A stretch of DNA of 40,011 nucleotides, from positions 1 through 40,011 of the forward strand of contig CAMYPM010000015.1 in assembly GCA_947290775.1 (NCBI GenBank), given 5' to 3'. The notes under the pieces were generated by a model. The model worked only from the letters and a program-made list of their open reading frames with translations. It was not told where the DNA came from and made no database searches. A program made the translations under genes and the position numbers. This DNA comes from an uncultured Bacteroidales bacterium (GTDB lineage: Bacteria > Bacteroidota > Bacteroidia > Bacteroidales > Porphyromonadaceae). Shown piece after piece: positions 25,657-34,403 of the stretch (position 1 is its first letter; each line of letters begins with the position of its first letter).

Positions 25657-26409
25657 CTACAGATAAATAGCATCGGGATAGGCTACTCGGTACAGAAAGA
25701 GGGGCCATGGCTTGACGGATACTCCGGCACAACTACGATCCTTTTGCTCTAATATGCTCTGTATATCAAAGGAATTGAGCTCTCCCCTGCCTACTTGTAG
25801 CAGTGTACCTACAATCGTGCGCACCATACTACGCAGAAAACGATTGGCAGTGATAGTAAATTGATAGCAACCCGGATAAAAGCTTTCAGTCCAAAGTGCC
25901 TCTGTTACGGTACAAATATTCGTATACGTGTCGGTATGCAACTTGGAAAAAGAGGTAAAGTCATGCTCCCCTATAAGCAATTGAGCCGCTTCATTCATAC
26001 GCACTATATCCGGCAGAGGTCGAACCGACAGCACATAAGGCCCCATAAAAGGGTCCCGCTCGGAGGCGATATAGTAGTGATAAGTACGACTCACGGCATC
26101 AAAGCGTGCGTGAGCCGTGGCATTGACCGCTTTAATAGAACGTACAAACACACTCTTGGGAAGAATTCCGTTCAAGCTACGTCTCCATCGCTCCGCCTGC
26201 TCGGGAGTATCCGGTAAGTCAACGTGTGCCGGTAGCGAAAAGGCATTCACGCCTGCATCCGTTCGCCCTGCTCCTACAACGGTAAGAGGAGTATGAAAGA
26301 GTATGCTCAAGGCCTCCTCTACTGCCTGCTGCACAGAGTATCCGTTAGGTTGTCTTTGCCAACCCACAAACTCATCCCCTCGAAAGGCTATATCCAGGAA
26401 GAAACGCAC
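25657..26409 (-). CDS. truA: tRNA pseudouridine(38-40) synthase
   Basis: A 250-residue enzyme that makes pseudouridine at positions 38-40 of tRNA anticodon stems. The N-terminal LDIAFRGDEFVGWQRQPNG and catalytic GAGRTDAGVNA (Asp51) are family hallmarks; FLRSMVRTIVGTLLQVGRG near the C-terminus also fits. It follows topA by 8 bases and is probably co-transcribed. Confidence 0.96.
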   Translation of the reverse strand: MRFFLDIAFRGDEFVGWQRQPNGYSVQQAVEEALSILFHTPLTVVGAGRTDAGVNAFSLPAHVDLPDTPEQAERWRRSLNGILPKSVFVRSIKAVNATAHARFDAVSRTYHYYIASERDPFMGPYVLSVRPLPDIVRMNEAAQLLIGEHDFTSFSKLHTDTYTNICTVTEALWTESFYPGCYQFTITANRFLRSMVRTIVGTLLQVGRGELNSFDIQSILEQKDRSCAGVSVKPWPLFLYRVAYPDAIYL

Positions 26410-26417
26410 GACGAGAG

Positions 26418-28838
26418 CTACTTCTTTTTGGTGGTCTTCTTGGAGGTTGTTTTTGAAGTTGCTTTACGCTTAGTTGCTTTCTTTGCAGTATCCGTTTTCT
26501 TGCTGCTGCCACTTCCTTTCAATTCGTTCAATAGCGCTACAGCTTCTTCGTAAGAGAGCTCCTCAGGCTTCTTGATACGTGCCGGGAGATAGAAGCGGTC
26601 TTTCCCTTTCTCAATAACAGGTTTCTTGCGCCACAGCTTAATGCGCAAGTCACTATCCTCCGGATAGGTACGAAGAGTTGCTTTGCGCTCAGCCTCGCGC
26701 TTAGCCTCAATGAGATCAATTGCCTCCTCAAGAGTTATTTCGGAGGGATTGTAGCCGCGGGGAATACTTGTATTTGCGCCCCCATGCTTTATATAAGGTC
26801 CGAAGCGACCTACCGCTACTTCTACTTCGCTACCCTCATATTTACCGATATGACGAGGGAAATCAAATAGCTTAAGCGCCTCCTCCAATGTAATAGTCTG
26901 TATAGATTGTCCATCGCGAAGAGAAGCAAAACGCGGCTTTTCTTCATCATTTGAGTCCCCGATCTGTACCAAAGGACCATAGCGTCCTATACGAGCTTTC
27001 ACTAATTTGCCGCTCTTCGGATCAATGCCCAACTCACGTTCTCCGCGCGTATCTGTGCTATCAGAGCTCAATACTTTCTCTACTAAAGGATGAAAGTAGT
27101 GGTAGAACTGATTGAGATGTTCGGTCCAAACAAGCTTTCCATCGGCAATCTTATCGAATTGTTCCTCTATTTTTGCTGTAAAGTCGTAGCTTAGAATATT
27201 CGGGAAGTTAGCTACCAAGAAGTCATTCACCACCATCCCTATATCGGTAGGTAGGAGCTTTCCCTTGGTGGCACCGGTATGTTCGCGCCGTTCCTTGAGC
27301 TGCGGCTCATTGCCGGCTATATAGGGATCGGTATCCAGCAGGTAATCTTTGTAAATTCTCAGTGTACCATTATCCTGCCCCTTCGTTACATATTCGCGAT
27401 TAAGAATAGTCTGAACCGTGGGTGCATAGGTAGAAGGTCTGCCGATGCCTAATTCCTCCAAGCGACGAACCAGAGAGGCTTCCGTGTAGCGTGCCGGTGG
27501 ATTGCTGTAATGCTCGGTAGCGGTATATGTATATGTTTTAAGCGTATCGCCCACTGCCAGCTTAGGCAATCGCTTGACGTTACCTTCCTCTTCGTCATCT
27601 TTTTCCTCCGCTGTACTCTTATAATTATAGGCAGCGAGGAATCCTTCGGACAGAAGCACCTCACCGGAGGCGATAAATCGTTCACCGGTAGCGCTATTCT
27701 CGATTAAAACCTCTGTTTTTTCAAATGTAGCGTCAGCCATCTGGCTGGCCAACGTACGCGAGAGAATAAGGCGATAGAGGCGTGCTTCGCGCTCGTCGCC
27801 CGGTATATTTTCCACGGCAAGATTGGTGGGGCGGATTGCTTCGTGCGCTTCCTGTGCGCCTTTGCTCTTTGTTTTGTAAATGCGCCTCTGGTGGTTTGCC
27901 GCGCCCCAAGTACGGGTATTGATATCTTCCGCCATCTTTAATGCCACGGGGGATAGGTTAACCGAGTCGGTACGCATATAGGTAATCAGCCCTTCCTCGT
28001 ACAGTTTTTGCGCCACACGCATAGTTGTGGATACGGGGAACCCGAGCTTGCGCGCCGCTTCCTGCTGAAGTGTGCTCGTGGTGAACGGAGCCGCCGGACT
28101 GCGCCTTGCTTTCTTCTTTTCAATACCGATAACCGTCATAGTCCCCGGCGCATTCGCTTTTAGGAAATCGATTGCCTTGTTTGCGGAGGAAAACTCGCTA
28201 TTGGCATCGGCACGAAAGCGTATTTTGCCCGTTTGGGTAGAGAGCGCTGCTTGCGCCCGATAGGTAACGGTTGGTGTAAAGTTGCGTATTTCCTCTTCTC
28301 GTTCACAGATAAGCCTTACCGCCACACTCTGCACACGCCCCGCCGATAGGGAAGGCATAATCCTACGCCACAGAAGAGGAGACAGCTCAAAACCGACAAT
28401 TCGGTCCAAAATACGTCTTGCCTGCTGCGCATCCACCAGATTGATGTTTATTTCGCGCGGCGTTTGTATCGCCTTTTTAATGGCGGAGGGAGTAATTTCG
28501 TGGAATACGATGCGCTTGGTGGGCTTATTCTTTAGCCCGAGCACTTCGTATAGATGCCAAGCTATAGCCTCCCCCTCACGGTCATCATCACTTGCAAGCC
28601 ATACCGTGTCGGCGGCCTTAACAGCTGCCTTAAGGCGGCTTACTACTTGTCGCTTATCCTCTGAGATAATGTACTTAGGAGTAAAGTTTTGGGCTATATC
28701 TACTCCCAAATCGCTTTTCGCAAGGTCACGAATATGTCCGTAGGAAGAGAGCACATGATACTGGTCTCCTAAGATCTTCTCGATTGTTTTTGCCTTTGCA
28801 GGCGACTCTACGATAACAAGGTTTCGCGCTTCACTCAT
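26418..28838 (-). CDS. topA: DNA topoisomerase I
   Basis: Type IA topoisomerase that relaxes negative supercoils. The preferred start is ATG 28836-28838 (MSEARNLVIVESPAKAK), giving 806 residues; a start 7 codons further upstream is possible but adds no conserved sequence. The Toprim domain shows VIVESPAKAKTI and SDDDREGEAIAWH; the active-site tyrosine is in EGLITYMRTDS (Tyr287). C-terminal domains are topoisomerase repeats (KSGKLVKARIGRYGPLVQIG and VAVGRFGPYIKHGG) without the four-cysteine zinc fingers of E. coli TopA. The end is a Lys/Thr-rich tail (TKRKATSKTTSKKTTKKK). truA follows 8 bases on. Confidence 0.96.
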   Translation of the reverse strand: MSEARNLVIVESPAKAKTIEKILGDQYHVLSSYGHIRDLAKSDLGVDIAQNFTPKYIISEDKRQVVSRLKAAVKAADTVWLASDDDREGEAIAWHLYEVLGLKNKPTKRIVFHEITPSAIKKAIQTPREININLVDAQQARRILDRIVGFELSPLLWRRIMPSLSAGRVQSVAVRLICEREEEIRNFTPTVTYRAQAALSTQTGKIRFRADANSEFSSANKAIDFLKANAPGTMTVIGIEKKKARRSPAAPFTTSTLQQEAARKLGFPVSTTMRVAQKLYEEGLITYMRTDSVNLSPVALKMAEDINTRTWGAANHQRRIYKTKSKGAQEAHEAIRPTNLAVENIPGDEREARLYRLILSRTLASQMADATFEKTEVLIENSATGERFIASGEVLLSEGFLAAYNYKSTAEEKDDEEEGNVKRLPKLAVGDTLKTYTYTATEHYSNPPARYTEASLVRRLEELGIGRPSTYAPTVQTILNREYVTKGQDNGTLRIYKDYLLDTDPYIAGNEPQLKERREHTGATKGKLLPTDIGMVVNDFLVANFPNILSYDFTAKIEEQFDKIADGKLVWTEHLNQFYHYFHPLVEKVLSSDSTDTRGERELGIDPKSGKLVKARIGRYGPLVQIGDSNDEEKPRFASLRDGQSIQTITLEEALKLFDFPRHIGKYEGSEVEVAVGRFGPYIKHGGANTSIPRGYNPSEITLEEAIDLIEAKREAERKATLRTYPEDSDLRIKLWRKKPVIEKGKDRFYLPARIKKPEELSYEEAVALLNELKGSGSSKKTDTAKKATKRKATSKTTSKKTTKKK

Positions 28839-28876
28839 AAATAGATACTTCAATAGCAAAATGGCCGTTCAAGGCA

Positions 28877-28884
28877 CAAAGGTA
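28877..28884 (-). promoter_or_regulatory. Possible -7 element for topA-truA
   Basis: TACCTTTG on the minus strand, 38 bases before the topA ATG, matches TAnnTTTG; -33 element not evident. Confidence 0.4.
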
Positions 28885-28942
28885 GTAATTGATAAATAAT
28901 CTCCTATTCGTATACCCGATAATGGGTACTTTTGTACATGCC

Positions 28943-28976
28943 GATAAAAAGATAGGGCACGCATTACGCGCACCCT
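28943..28976 (-). terminator. Intrinsic terminator of dnaK
   Basis: On the minus strand AGGGTGCGC and GCGTGCCCT pair over 9 bp (two G-T pairs) around a GTAAT loop, followed by ATCTTTTTATC. It lies about 38 bases after the dnaK stop. Confidence 0.75.
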
Positions 28977-29013
28977 ACTCTATTCTGTTTATTCTTCTTT
29001 GCGAAGCACCTCT

Positions 29014-30924
29014 TTAAAGCTCTTCAAAGTCGGCATCTGATATTTTTTCGTCACCGCCCTTATTCTGAGCATTTCCCGGCTGAGGTCCGTCATTTGGATT
29101 AGGCTGAGCCTGACCGCTTGCAGCATTCTGCTTATAAAGCTCTTCGCTTGCCGCATGGAAAGCTTGGTTTAAGGCTTCCATTGCACTGTCGATAGCAGCT
29201 ACGTCCTCCTTTTGTCTAGCCTCCTTGAGGTGTGCGATAGCATCCTCAATTGCCTTCTTATGGTCGGGAGAAATCTTATCAGCTATCTCCTTAACCTGCT
29301 TCTCGCTATTGAAAATCAGATTATCTGCTTGGTTAAACTTATCAACCTGCTCCTTAAGCTTCTTATCAGCCTCTGCATTAGCTTCTGCTTCTGCCTTCAT
29401 ACGCTTGATTTCATCATCTGTCAAGCCGCTGGATGCCTCAATGCGGATCTTTTGCTCCTTGCCGGTAGCCTTATCAATTGCACTTACGTTAAGAATACCG
29501 TTAGCGTCAATATCAAAGGTTACTTCAATCTGAGGAATACCACGAGGTGCCGGTGTAATACCATCTAATATAAAGCGACCTATACTCTTATTATCGCTCG
29601 CCTTTGTACGCTCCCCTTGCAGTACATTGATCTCAACTTGCGGCTGATTATCGCTTGCCGTGGAGAATACTTCGCTCTTCTTGGCAGGAATGGTTGTATT
29701 GGCATCGATCAACTTGGTCATCACACCACCGAGGGTCTCAATACCCAGAGATAGAGGCGTCACGTCAAGTAGCAATACATCCTTTACTTCTCCGGTCAAC
29801 ACACCACCTTGAATAGCTGCACCAATGGCTACTACTTCATCGGGGTTCACACCCTTTGAGGGTTCCTTACCGAATATCTCGCGTACTTTTTCCTGTACGG
29901 CGGGGATTCGTGTAGAACCACCTACAAGGATCACCTCATCAATTTGATCCTTAGAGAAGCCCGAATCCTTCATTGCCTGCTCGCAAGGAGCCACTAATGC
30001 CTGGATGAGCTTGCTGCTTAACTGCTCAAACTTAGCCTTAGTAAGAGGCATTACCAAGTGCTTAGGCACATTGTTGATTGAGGTAATATAGGGCAGGTTA
30101 ATATCTGTACTATTAGCTGAAGAGAGCTCTATCTTAGCTTTTTCAGCAGCCTCCTTCAAGCGCTGCAATGCCATAGGATCTTGTCGAAGGTCAACTCCCT
30201 CCTGAGCTTTAAACTCTTCTGCCATCCAGTCTATAATAACGTGGTCGAAGTCATCACCTCCCAAATGGGTATCTCCATTGGTGGACTTCACTTCAAAGAC
30301 TCCGTCACCCAACTCGAGGATACTAATATCAAACGTTCCCCCACCAAGGTCGAAGACAGCGATCTTCATGTCCTTATTTACCTTATCCAAGCCATAGGCA
30401 AGTGAAGCTGCCGTAGGCTCATTTACGATACGGCGTACCTTAAGTCCGGCTATTTCACCGGCTTCCTTAGTGGCCTGACGCTGTGCATCGCTAAAATATG
30501 CCGGTACAGTAATTACAGCATCTGTAACTTCAGCACCCAGGTAATCTTCAGCCGTTTTTTTCATCTTTTGCAGGATCATAGCAGATATTTCCTGCGGTGA
30601 GTAGAGGCGTCCGTCCACATTTACGCGGGCTGTATTATTGTCACCGCGAACTACTTCAAACGGCACACGGCTCGTCTCTTTACTTACGCGGTCATAGGTT
30701 TCACCCATGAATCGCTTAATCGAATAAATCGTCTTTTTCGGATTGGTGATGGCCTGACGCTTTGCAGGATCACCCACTTTACGCTCACCTCCTTCTACGA
30801 AGGCTACAATGGAGGGAGTTGTACGCTTTCCCTCACTGTTGGATATAACGATGGGCTCGTTGCCCTCTAACACAGCTACACAGCTGTTCGTTGTTCCTAA
30901 GTCTATTCCAATGATCTTTCCCAT
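29014..30924 (-). CDS. dnaK: Chaperone DnaK (Hsp70)
   Basis: A 636-residue Hsp70. [21 protein letters not shown], the phosphate-binding [25 protein letters not shown] and the substrate domain with [17 protein letters not shown] are all present. The C-terminal tail ends in ISDADFEEL, close to the usual EEVD-like acidic end of bacterial DnaK. It helps fold and disaggregate proteins with DnaJ and GrpE, neither of which is adjacent; the gene stands alone with its own terminator. I see no CIRCE element upstream. Confidence 0.98.
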   Translation of the reverse strand: MGKIIGIDLGTTNSCVAVLEGNEPIVISNSEGKRTTPSIVAFVEGGERKVGDPAKRQAITNPKKTIYSIKRFMGETYDRVSKETSRVPFEVVRGDNNTARVNVDGRLYSPQEISAMILQKMKKTAEDYLGAEVTDAVITVPAYFSDAQRQATKEAGEIAGLKVRRIVNEPTAASLAYGLDKVNKDMKIAVFDLGGGTFDISILELGDGVFEVKSTNGDTHLGGDDFDHVIIDWMAEEFKAQEGVDLRQDPMALQRLKEAAEKAKIELSSANSTDINLPYITSINNVPKHLVMPLTKAKFEQLSSKLIQALVAPCEQAMKDSGFSKDQIDEVILVGGSTRIPAVQEKVREIFGKEPSKGVNPDEVVAIGAAIQGGVLTGEVKDVLLLDVTPLSLGIETLGGVMTKLIDANTTIPAKKSEVFSTASDNQPQVEINVLQGERTKASDNKSIGRFILDGITPAPRGIPQIEVTFDIDANGILNVSAIDKATGKEQKIRIEASSGLTDDEIKRMKAEAEANAEADKKLKEQVDKFNQADNLIFNSEKQVKEIADKISPDHKKAIEDAIAHLKEARQKEDVAAIDSAMEALNQAFHAASEELYKQNAASGQAQPNPNDGPQPGNAQNKGGDEKISDADFEEL

Positions 30925-31170
30925 ATTGTGTCGTATATCTTTTATTTCTAATGGTTATGCTTTAATCTTTTCTCTTATATGCCCCCTTCGGCATCCCGAA
31001 TCGAGCATACACCAAGTATAATACAAATACTATGCCAAAAGAGAATTGCTGACAAATAGGACAAAAAGTATTATTACTGTCCGATCAAGAGCAGAGCGCA
31101 AAACGCCCCTCACCCGTTTACCCAGGAAGAGGACAAGCATCTACTGATCAGGCAGTTAGAAAGAATAGAA

Positions 31171-31258
31171 AAAAGATTCTGATCTTTTTCGTAAAAGATA
31201 TAGATGTTTCATTCAATAGGTTCTGATGTTTTAAATGAAAGATATAGATCTTTTTTCT
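31171..31258. repeat. 22-bp tandem array, site 2
   Basis: Four units of exactly 22 bases start at 31171, 31193, 31215 and 31237: AAAAGATTCTGATCTTTTT, AAAAGATATAGATGTTTC, AATAGGTTCTGATGTTTT and GAAAGATATAGATCTTTTTT, each followed by 2-4 variable bases. Units 1/3 and 2/4 are more alike, giving a 44-bp higher-order repeat. It lies in the 372 bases between the dnaK start and the next terminator; otherwise I see no gene in 30925-31296. Confidence 0.7.
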
Positions 31259-31292
31259 CAAGAAAGTAGGGCTTTATAATAATGGGAAAGAA

Positions 31293-31330
31293 AAAAGGGG
31301 CGGACCTACTTATCAGTCCGCCCCCTTTTC
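31293..31330 (-). terminator. Bidirectional intrinsic terminator after the Cys-rich lipoprotein gene
   Basis: GGGGCGGAC (31297-31305) and GTCCGCCCC (31316-31324) form a perfect 9-bp GC-rich stem with a 10-base loop, flanked by A6 and CTTTTCTT, so it can end transcripts on both strands. It serves the minus-strand lipoprotein gene about 80 bases away. Confidence 0.85.
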
Positions 31331-31335
31331 TTGGG

Positions 31336-31379
31336 CAAAGCCGGTGACCGGTAACTTCGTTACCCGCCTAAGAGCTTTG
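31336..31379 (-). other. Small structured element in the 3' UTR of the lipoprotein gene
   Basis: CAAAGC (31336-31341) pairs with GCTTTG (31374-31379) and encloses a hairpin GGTAAC-TTC-GTTACC (31350-31364). It lies between the stop and the terminator. It could protect the mRNA end or be a processed RNA; function unknown. Confidence 0.3.
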
Positions 31380-31407
31380 TATAACTATCTCTTCTCCAAG
31401 AGTCTCA

Positions 31408-31884
31408 TTATTCAGCTGCAGGTGCCTTTTCAGCGCACTCGGCAAGCGTGAAGATATACTCCTGAGCGCCTTCTACATTAGCACGCTTTCCTTCGCTGTC
31501 AAGCATATAGAGCTTATTTTCTTCCAACTCAAAGCTCTTATCGGCAAATGAGAGCTTGCCGTCAGCGAATGTATAGTCAGCGTCCAAAATATTCTCTCCT
31601 GCAGTAGTCGTATAGTCTACTTTGTTGCCCTCCTTAACGGTAAGGGTAGCTTCAATTACCGCTGCTGCATCAGCTTGGGGCAATGTACCTTTCCAAACCC
31701 CCATAGGTAACTGTGCACAGGTTGTGGCTGGGGTTTTGTCCTGGCAAGACTGGCAGGTGCATCCCTCCTTACAACCCATTTCTTTACATTGTGTACCATC
31801 ACAGGTACAAGTGTCACTCTTCTTATTGCCATTGCATGCTACACAAGCCAATGCAATAACGGCTACTGCAAATAACTTTTTCAT
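31408..31884 (-). CDS. Cysteine-rich NlpE-like lipoprotein
   Basis: A 158-residue lipoprotein: MKKLFAVAVIALACVAC gives a lipobox with Cys17. The next ~35 residues are unusually rich in cysteine (CTCDGTQCKEMGCKEGCTCQ, then SCQDK and TTC), nine in total, resembling a small metal-binding peptide. The rest (about 58-150) has the G-V-W-K-G-T-L-P-x-A-D start and strand pattern of the NlpE N-terminal domain, seen in copper-responsive envelope lipoproteins. The family match is from memory of this motif. Copper or other thiophilic metal binding is an inference, but fits the presence of a copper ATPase 6 kb away. It has its own terminator. Confidence 0.75.
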   Translation of the reverse strand: MKKLFAVAVIALACVACNGNKKSDTCTCDGTQCKEMGCKEGCTCQSCQDKTPATTCAQLPMGVWKGTLPQADAAAVIEATLTVKEGNKVDYTTTAGENILDADYTFADGKLSFADKSFELEENKLYMLDSEGKRANVEGAQEYIFTLAECAEKAPAAE

Positions 31885-32087
31885 AATTCTTTATTGTTAC
31901 TTTAAAGTTCTACTTCTTAATATTGTTGAGAAGGGCGAGCTTTACTGACTCCCTTCTGAGTGCGAAGATACTATAAATTATCGATTGATACACCAATACA
32001 CCGACCGATAGCACTCCGGCAGACAAAATAACCTATGCTTACGATTACAACACACATTATATCCGACCTGGCCGGATGGGCACTTTC

Positions 32088-34403
32088 TTAGAATGGATAG
32101 CCAATAGCCAAATGTATTCCAAGGGCATCCTTAAATTTGGGAATATTGTAGTACCCCCTGCGGCTCGTCTTGTAAGGAAGGTGAAGCCCGATACCGGCAT
32201 CCAAACGAATCACGAAGAAGCCCAAGTCGTAGCGCAGCCCTAAGCCTGTACCCAAAGCGATTTGATCAAGGAAATCCTTGAAGTCGGCTACCTCGCGTAG
32301 CGATCCATAGGGTCGATAGGGATCCTTATGGATCAGCCATATATTACCGGCATCAAGGAAAAGAGCACCATGCAGATTACCGGCGAGACGCATACGCCAC
32401 TCGGCATTCATCTCCAACTTGAACTCACCGGTTTGATCAATAAATGCATACTTACCCTCCATAGGACGATATGCCCCGGGTCCTACACTACGTACCGTAA
32501 AAGCACGAATACTATTTGCGCCACCCACATAAAACTGCTCACTATATGGAGCCACTTTCATATTACCAAAGCTGTAGATAACTCCGGTTGCCAAGCGCGC
32601 AGCTACCGTCTGATTACGATTGATCGTGTACGTATAACGGAAGTCAGCGGTAAACCGCACAAACTGAGCAAAAGGAACACTAAGTAGCGTTTTCGTATCG
32701 TTGTAGCGTTTACCGGCAGCCGCATAGATTCCATTCAATAGATTACCCGCTTCAGAGATGGAATATTCCATCCAAATCTTATGAGATCCATGATCTTCAA
32801 ATACATTATTGTAGGTGTACACATATCCTAAGCTGGGGATAAACTGACTCCTCAGACTCAACCCCAAGGCAGGATTCTCCTTCACGATTTCCTTAAATAG
32901 GTCCGAACGATTGGACAAGCGGTTGAACTGCAATCGGAAAGGAGTAACCACATGCTTATTCGATTGATTTACATCAAAGGTATAGGATATAGAGGCACCT
33001 GCGGAAAGCATGCGGAAATACCCGGCACGATTGAGAATACTGGCAGAGAGTGTCAAGTCGGTAGCTGTAGGAAATGGGAGCACATTATCCTTCACTCCGG
33101 GGAGAAAGATAGCAGGAGCCTGCAAGCCTATATCAATACCAAACTCGTAACTATTGATCAATGCGGCACGACCCTCCGCATTATTCCACGACTGCCACTC
33201 ATAGGAGCCATGAATACTGCCGGAGAGCGTTTCACCACCTCCGAGCAAATTTTGTCGTGCCAAGGAGAATGTGAGCGCAGGACCTAAGAAGTTGTTACTC
33301 TTTACCTTGAAAGCAGTTTCCAATGAGGTATCCCAAAGGCGATCCAACGTAGAGTTTACGTATAGATCCAGTACATGATTCACCGTATCGATCGGAGTAA
33401 AGACAAACTCCGTATAAGCAAATACGCCCAGTCGTGCCAACGCCTCGCGGCTCCGCATCTCAGCACGCTCCGAATAGATATCACCGGGACGCAGTCGCAT
33501 ACGACGCCCTATTACACCACTACGTACCTGCGGGCGTCTTCCGTTATAGCGGATGAGAATATCATTAAATTGGGTACTATCCTTCATCGTATCACTGCGA
33601 AAGCCATTGATCGTAAAAACTACGTTCCCTATTGTCCAAGGCGTAAATACAGACTCGGGGGTGCCCTGCTTGATACGAGCTTTCAGGTGTACTGCATTAT
33701 CCCTGTGCAGCGTATCGGCTTCATAATAGATTACATCCGGAGTATAGTAATAAAAGCCCCTATTGCGGAGCATCGTACTGATAAGCTGTCGGTCTTCCAA
33801 AAGACGGCCCAGATTAAACTGATCTCCTACTTGGAGCTTAGAAAAAAGGGAATGATCAAACTGCACGCCTCCCACCAAAGAGATAGGGGGAAGGAACTCA
33901 ATAGAGTCGTATAAGTAAGGCTTTCCCATGTCTATCGTATAAAAAACACGGGCTTGCAGAGAGTCTTTTAATGTAGCTATGCTATCCCTAACGGAGGCAG
34001 CAAAGTAGCCATGCTCGCGCAAAGCATTTTTAGCATTGATACTTCTAAGATCAGGATTCACATTACTAAGCAAAACTGGTTCGGAAGCAAACATCTTATA
34101 AATGCGCTTACCTAATGCCGTAGAGTCGTTTACATAGCGATTGTACACCCACAGACCAAAAGGAAAGGGGATTCTCATACGGGCACTTCCAAAAAGAGAA
34201 TTATTTGGTTTTACATTAATGGCGCTTTCAGCGGCAGATAGAGCACGCTGCCCGGCAGACGAACCATCTTCATTGATAATTTTCGTCTTACCTATTCCCA
34301 CATAGAGCTGCTCTCCTTCCGGAAGATTCTTGGTTGTGGAGCATCCTACTGCTCCACACAGCAGCAAAACCATTAGTATATAGAAAGGAACCTGCTTCTT
34401 CAT
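32088..34403 (-). CDS. tamL: TamL, outer-membrane BamA/TamA-like lipoprotein
   Basis: A 771-residue protein with lipobox GAVGC (Cys21) then STTKNLPEGEQLYVG, the typical TamL start. The first half contains POTRA-like domains (for example residues about 150-235 and 255-350); the C-terminal ~380 residues are an Omp85 beta-barrel with FYVGGANSIRAFTVRSVGPGAY, the conserved substrate-loop region, and a final Phe (AIGYPF). In Bacteroidetes TamL replaces TamA and works with TamB in the envelope. Its ATG overlaps the tamB stop (ATGA), so the two are coupled. Confidence 0.92.
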   Translation of the reverse strand: MKKQVPFYILMVLLLCGAVGCSTTKNLPEGEQLYVGIGKTKIINEDGSSAGQRALSAAESAINVKPNNSLFGSARMRIPFPFGLWVYNRYVNDSTALGKRIYKMFASEPVLLSNVNPDLRSINAKNALREHGYFAASVRDSIATLKDSLQARVFYTIDMGKPYLYDSIEFLPPISLVGGVQFDHSLFSKLQVGDQFNLGRLLEDRQLISTMLRNRGFYYYTPDVIYYEADTLHRDNAVHLKARIKQGTPESVFTPWTIGNVVFTINGFRSDTMKDSTQFNDILIRYNGRRPQVRSGVIGRRMRLRPGDIYSERAEMRSREALARLGVFAYTEFVFTPIDTVNHVLDLYVNSTLDRLWDTSLETAFKVKSNNFLGPALTFSLARQNLLGGGETLSGSIHGSYEWQSWNNAEGRAALINSYEFGIDIGLQAPAIFLPGVKDNVLPFPTATDLTLSASILNRAGYFRMLSAGASISYTFDVNQSNKHVVTPFRLQFNRLSNRSDLFKEIVKENPALGLSLRSQFIPSLGYVYTYNNVFEDHGSHKIWMEYSISEAGNLLNGIYAAAGKRYNDTKTLLSVPFAQFVRFTADFRYTYTINRNQTVAARLATGVIYSFGNMKVAPYSEQFYVGGANSIRAFTVRSVGPGAYRPMEGKYAFIDQTGEFKLEMNAEWRMRLAGNLHGALFLDAGNIWLIHKDPYRPYGSLREVADFKDFLDQIALGTGLGLRYDLGFFVIRLDAGIGLHLPYKTSRRGYYNIPKFKDALGIHLAIGYPF

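Noticed and set aside
14799..28938. The identical 14-mer GGTACTTTTGTACA at 14799-14812 (minus) and 28925-28938 (plus)
   Set aside because: A few shared 14-mers are expected by chance in 40 kb on both strands, and the sequence partly is a promoter consensus; not evidence of a regulon by itself.
29014..31170. CIRCE/HrcA control of dnaK
   Set aside because: I looked for the TTAGCACTC-N9-GAGTGCTAA inverted repeat upstream and did not find it.
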